From positions 1 to 7,251 of the forward strand of contig DOZQ01000248.1 in assembly GCA_003517915.1 (NCBI GenBank): a stretch of 7,251 nucleotides of DNA. Direction: 5' to 3'. Origin of the DNA: Oscillospiraceae bacterium. GTDB taxonomy: Bacteria > Bacillota > Clostridia > Oscillospirales > Acutalibacteraceae. Shown in pieces: positions 6,046 to 7,251 of the stretch. The position numbers and the translations under genes are program-made. Numbering within the stretch: the first letter of the stretch is position 1; each line of letters opens with the position of its first letter. The notes beneath the pieces were generated by a model. The model did not search any database. It saw only the letters and a program-made list of their open reading frames with translations, and had not been told where the DNA came from.

Positions 6046-6252
6046 ATGAAAACCAAAATAGCTCATCTGCGCAAACAAAATAAGCTTTCACAAGAAGAGC
6101 TGGCCTTCGCCGTCGGCGTTACCAGACAGACCATCACCTCAATTGAGGTAGGCAAATATACCGCGTCGCTTGTGCTGGCTTATAAAATCGCGAAATATTT
6201 CGGCAAGTCTATCGAAGAGGTTTTTGATTTTTCAGATCTGGAGGGTTTTTAA
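6046..6252 (+). CDS. Small XRE/Cro-type HTH transcriptional regulator
   Basis: A 68-residue cytoplasmic DNA-binding protein consisting of little more than one HTH_3 domain. The helix-turn-helix covers about residues 14-40: LSQEELAFAVGVTRQTITSIE, with the usual SQEELA helix and TRQTI recognition helix, then LAYKIAKYFGKSIEEVFDF, typical of the compact YgzD-like XRE regulators of Firmicutes. There is no sensor or oligomerisation domain. ATG at 6046 is preferred to the in-frame ATG at 6028, which would add MHKGDV and lies in front of the ribosome binding site AAGGGTGA (6034-6041). Its stop codon abuts the ATG of the next gene, so translation is probably coupled. Such small regulators commonly repress their own operon; the repeats in the promoter fit that, but this is inference. 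Confidence 0.94.
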   Translation: MKTKIAHLRKQNKLSQEELAFAVGVTRQTITSIEVGKYTASLVLAYKIAKYFGKSIEEVFDFSDLEGF

Positions 6253-6714
6253 ATGGAAGAGTTAAAGAAAAGGCTGCGAAACCGGCAGATTGTGCTTATA
6301 AGCGGGCTTGTCGCGGCATGCGGCGCGCTGCTGCTCAGCCGCATTTTTTTGAGGGACATATCCGACACCGACCGGCTGCCGGATTTTCTCAGGGGGTTTA
6401 TAAGCGGCTTTCAGACCGGAATTGTTTTGGCGCTTTTCGGCTTTATGCTCTTTTTTCTTATCCGTAACAGCATGGCGATGCGAAATCCCGACAGGCTTAA
6501 AAAGCTGTATATCGCCGAAACCGACGAACGCGGGTTATTTATAAAGCAAAAAGCCGGGTCGGTCGGTATGGATATAATTATGTACGGCCTGGCGGTCGCC
6601 GCCGCAGTCTCGGGGAATTTAAACGGCACGGTATTTTTTTCGCTCTTCGGCGCGTGCCTGTTTGTAACTCTTATCCGCGCTATTTTAGGAATTTATTACA
6701 GCGAAAAATATTAA
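6253..6714 (+). CDS. Membrane protein of unknown function, partner of the XRE regulator (DUF2178-like)
   Basis: A 153-residue membrane protein with four hydrophobic segments, about residues 13-33, 50-71, 105-121 and 124-147. Between helices 2 and 3 lies a charged cytoplasmic-looking loop with the motif ETDERGLFIKQKAG (89-102). A D-E-R-x(n)-I-x-x-K-A pattern before a helix recalls DUF2178-type membrane proteins that are often encoded beside small XRE regulators; this is from memory. The N-terminus (MEELKKRLRNRQ) is basic and there is no cleavable signal peptide. The ATG follows the regulator's stop directly, with GGAGGG (6240-6245) 7 nt upstream inside the regulator gene. No enzymatic motif is visible. 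A role as partner, anchor or target of the regulator is possible; the function is unknown. Confidence 0.87.
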   Translation: MEELKKRLRNRQIVLISGLVAACGALLLSRIFLRDISDTDRLPDFLRGFISGFQTGIVLALFGFMLFFLIRNSMAMRNPDRLKKLYIAETDERGLFIKQKAGSVGMDIIMYGLAVAAAVSGNLNGTVFFSLFGACLFVTLIRAILGIYYSEKY

Positions 6715-6727
6715 GGAGCTAGTCATC

Positions 6728-6961
6728 ATGAGAAAATTTAAACCGAATCCGCCGCTTGGCATAGGTCTGATTATTTCTGCGGTTATACAAGTCACCTGTC
6801 ACCTGACAGATATACCTACTCCTTTGTATATGGTTCTTATGGCGGCGGCGCTCATTCCATTGCTGGTTGGTATTATCATGTTTGCCCGTTCACCGGAGAT
6901 GAAAAACAGTAAAATAAGAAAATTTAAGCTTCGCCTTATAGGCAGATCACCACGAGAATAA
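6728..6961 (+). CDS. Small two-helix membrane protein, unknown function
   Basis: A 77-residue protein with two hydrophobic segments (about residues 9-28 and 33-53), a basic N-terminus MRKFKPNPP and a strongly basic tail (KNSKIRKFKLRLIGRSPRE). I do not recognise a family. It follows the previous gene by 13 nt with a good AAGGAG (6713-6718) 9 nt before the ATG, so it is clearly the third gene of the XRE operon. The basic tail points to the cytoplasm by the positive-inside rule. Small hydrophobic basic proteins can be toxins, membrane-complex subunits or transporter accessories; nothing here chooses among these. A palindromic hairpin follows 4 nt after the stop. Confidence 0.75.
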   Translation: MRKFKPNPPLGIGLIISAVIQVTCHLTDIPTPLYMVLMAAALIPLLVGIIMFARSPEMKNSKIRKFKLRLIGRSPRE

Positions 6962-6965
6962 ACCT

Positions 6966-6991
6966 TTCCCCGCCGCTTAAGCGGCGGGGAA
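6966..6991 (+). terminator. Perfect 26-bp GC-rich palindrome after the XRE operon
   Basis: TTCCCCGCCGC (6966-6976), TTAA, GCGGCGGGGAA (6981-6991) form a very stable 11-bp stem. No T-run follows, so it is not a textbook intrinsic terminator; it may terminate weakly, protect the mRNA 3' end or be a palindromic repeat element. Confidence 0.55.
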
Positions 6992-7014
6992 TCAGGCTTT
7001 ACGGAGCACCCCAG

Positions 7015-7027
7015 AGCGGCGGGGAAA
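7015..7027 (+). repeat. Second copy of the palindrome's 3' arm
   Basis: AGCGGCGGGGAA at 7015-7026 repeats 6980-6991 exactly over 12 bases. With the next A it can pair over 13 bp with TTTCCCCGCCGCT at 6965-6977, so the 5' arm has two competing partners. Downstream are CCGGC-GCA-GCCGG (7081-7093) and GAAAAATTTTTC (7097-7108). I see no gene between 6962 and 7213. Confidence 0.6.
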
Positions 7028-7158
7028 TAGACCCGTAATTCTCTGCCGAACTTTATTCGTGCATACGCGAAGCAAACGCCCCGGCGCAGCCGGTTCGAAA
7101 AATTTTTCATAATTCTTTATAAAGTACGTTATTTCCACTAGTTTTTATTACGGTGTTT

Positions 7159-7167
7159 TGATATAAT
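7159..7167 (+). promoter_or_regulatory. Extended -10 promoter of the downstream gene
   Basis: TGA-TATAAT at 7159-7167 is a perfect extended -10. The -35 at normal spacing (TAGTTT, 7139-7144) is poor, which extended -10 promoters tolerate. Transcription would begin near 7174, about 40 nt before the start codon. Confidence 0.6.
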
Positions 7168-7199
7168 AATTCTTAGACTTTAATAAGGATATGAAAAAT

Positions 7200-7206
7200 A
7201 GGAGGT
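7200..7206 (+). promoter_or_regulatory. Ribosome binding site deciding the GTG start at 7214
   Basis: AGGAGGT at 7200-7206 is a near-perfect Shine-Dalgarno 7 nt before GTG 7214, which is what supports that rare start codon and this truncated gene. Confidence 0.8.
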
Positions 7207-7213
7207 TAAAACA

Positions 7214-7251
7214 GTGAGTCATAAGTATGTTTATCTGTTTTCCGAAGGCAA
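7214..7251 (+). CDS. ppdK: Probable pyruvate phosphate dikinase, first codons only (3' end outside window)
   Basis: The frame from GTG 7214 encodes M-S-H-K-Y-V-Y-L-F-S-E-G and then leaves the window. Clostridial pyruvate phosphate dikinases begin with a closely similar stretch (a K-x-V-Y-x-F-x-E-G-N type N-terminus, followed in the family by RNLLGGKGANLAEM), which is my basis for the call. PPDK interconverts pyruvate, ATP and phosphate with phosphoenolpyruvate, AMP and pyrophosphate and serves glycolysis or gluconeogenesis in many anaerobes. Only 12 residues are visible, so the identity is a recognised N-terminus, not a domain match. Start choice is firm: an excellent ribosome binding site and an extended -10 promoter lie upstream. 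Confidence 0.6.
   Translation, partial: MSHKYVYLFSEG

Noticed and set aside
7092..7100. GGTTCGAAA, similar to a tRNA T-loop
   Set aside because: There is no matching acceptor, D or anticodon stem and no CCA end around it, so it is not a tRNA gene or an obvious tRNA-derived attachment site.
6799..7110. Minus-strand open frame of 103 codons
   Set aside because: It spans the palindrome block and the antisense of the 77-aa gene; no domain or convincing ribosome binding site was seen.

Overview
The window reads as chromosomal DNA of a low-to-medium GC Firmicute, most likely a Clostridia/Oscillospiraceae-type anaerobe. The evidence is strong AGGAGG-type ribosome binding sites ahead of almost every gene, sigma-A-like promoters, a LytTR regulator paired with a LiaF-like membrane protein, a small XRE regulator paired with membrane proteins, and what looks like the first codons of a pyruvate phosphate dikinase gene. 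I see no transposase, integrase, CRISPR array, rRNA or tRNA.

Layout, left to right. (1) The 3' two-thirds of leuB (3-isopropylmalate dehydrogenase), then 37 nt later a DUF975-like membrane protein, closed by a 16-bp A/T-rich hairpin terminator. (2) A PAP2-superfamily membrane phosphatase gene with its own extended -10 promoter and a G/C-rich terminator. (3) A two-gene unit: a stand-alone LytTR DNA-binding regulator and a four-helix membrane protein with a LiaF-like C-terminal domain. This looks like a membrane-tethered regulatory pair, possibly a cell-envelope sensor. (4) A convergent, gene-poor stretch of 281 nt holding hairpins and a probable shared terminator. (5) On the minus strand, a complete SSS-family sodium:solute symporter. 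(6) A 257-nt divergent promoter region with two back-to-back TTGACA promoters, a 46-bp dyad at the symporter transcription start, and GCAAAG repeats spaced exactly 23 bp apart in the opposite promoter. (7) A tight three-gene operon: small XRE/Cro-type regulator, a membrane protein with four predicted helices, and a 77-aa two-helix membrane protein, followed by a perfect 26-bp palindrome. (8) A 252-nt intergenic stretch with competing GC-rich hairpins, a strong extended -10 promoter and the 5' end of a gene that starts like ppdK.

Nothing here is a proven new system. The parts most worth following up are the LytTR/LiaF-like pair, the XRE/membrane-protein operon with its repeat-rich divergent control region, and the alternative-pairing hairpin block upstream of the putative ppdK.
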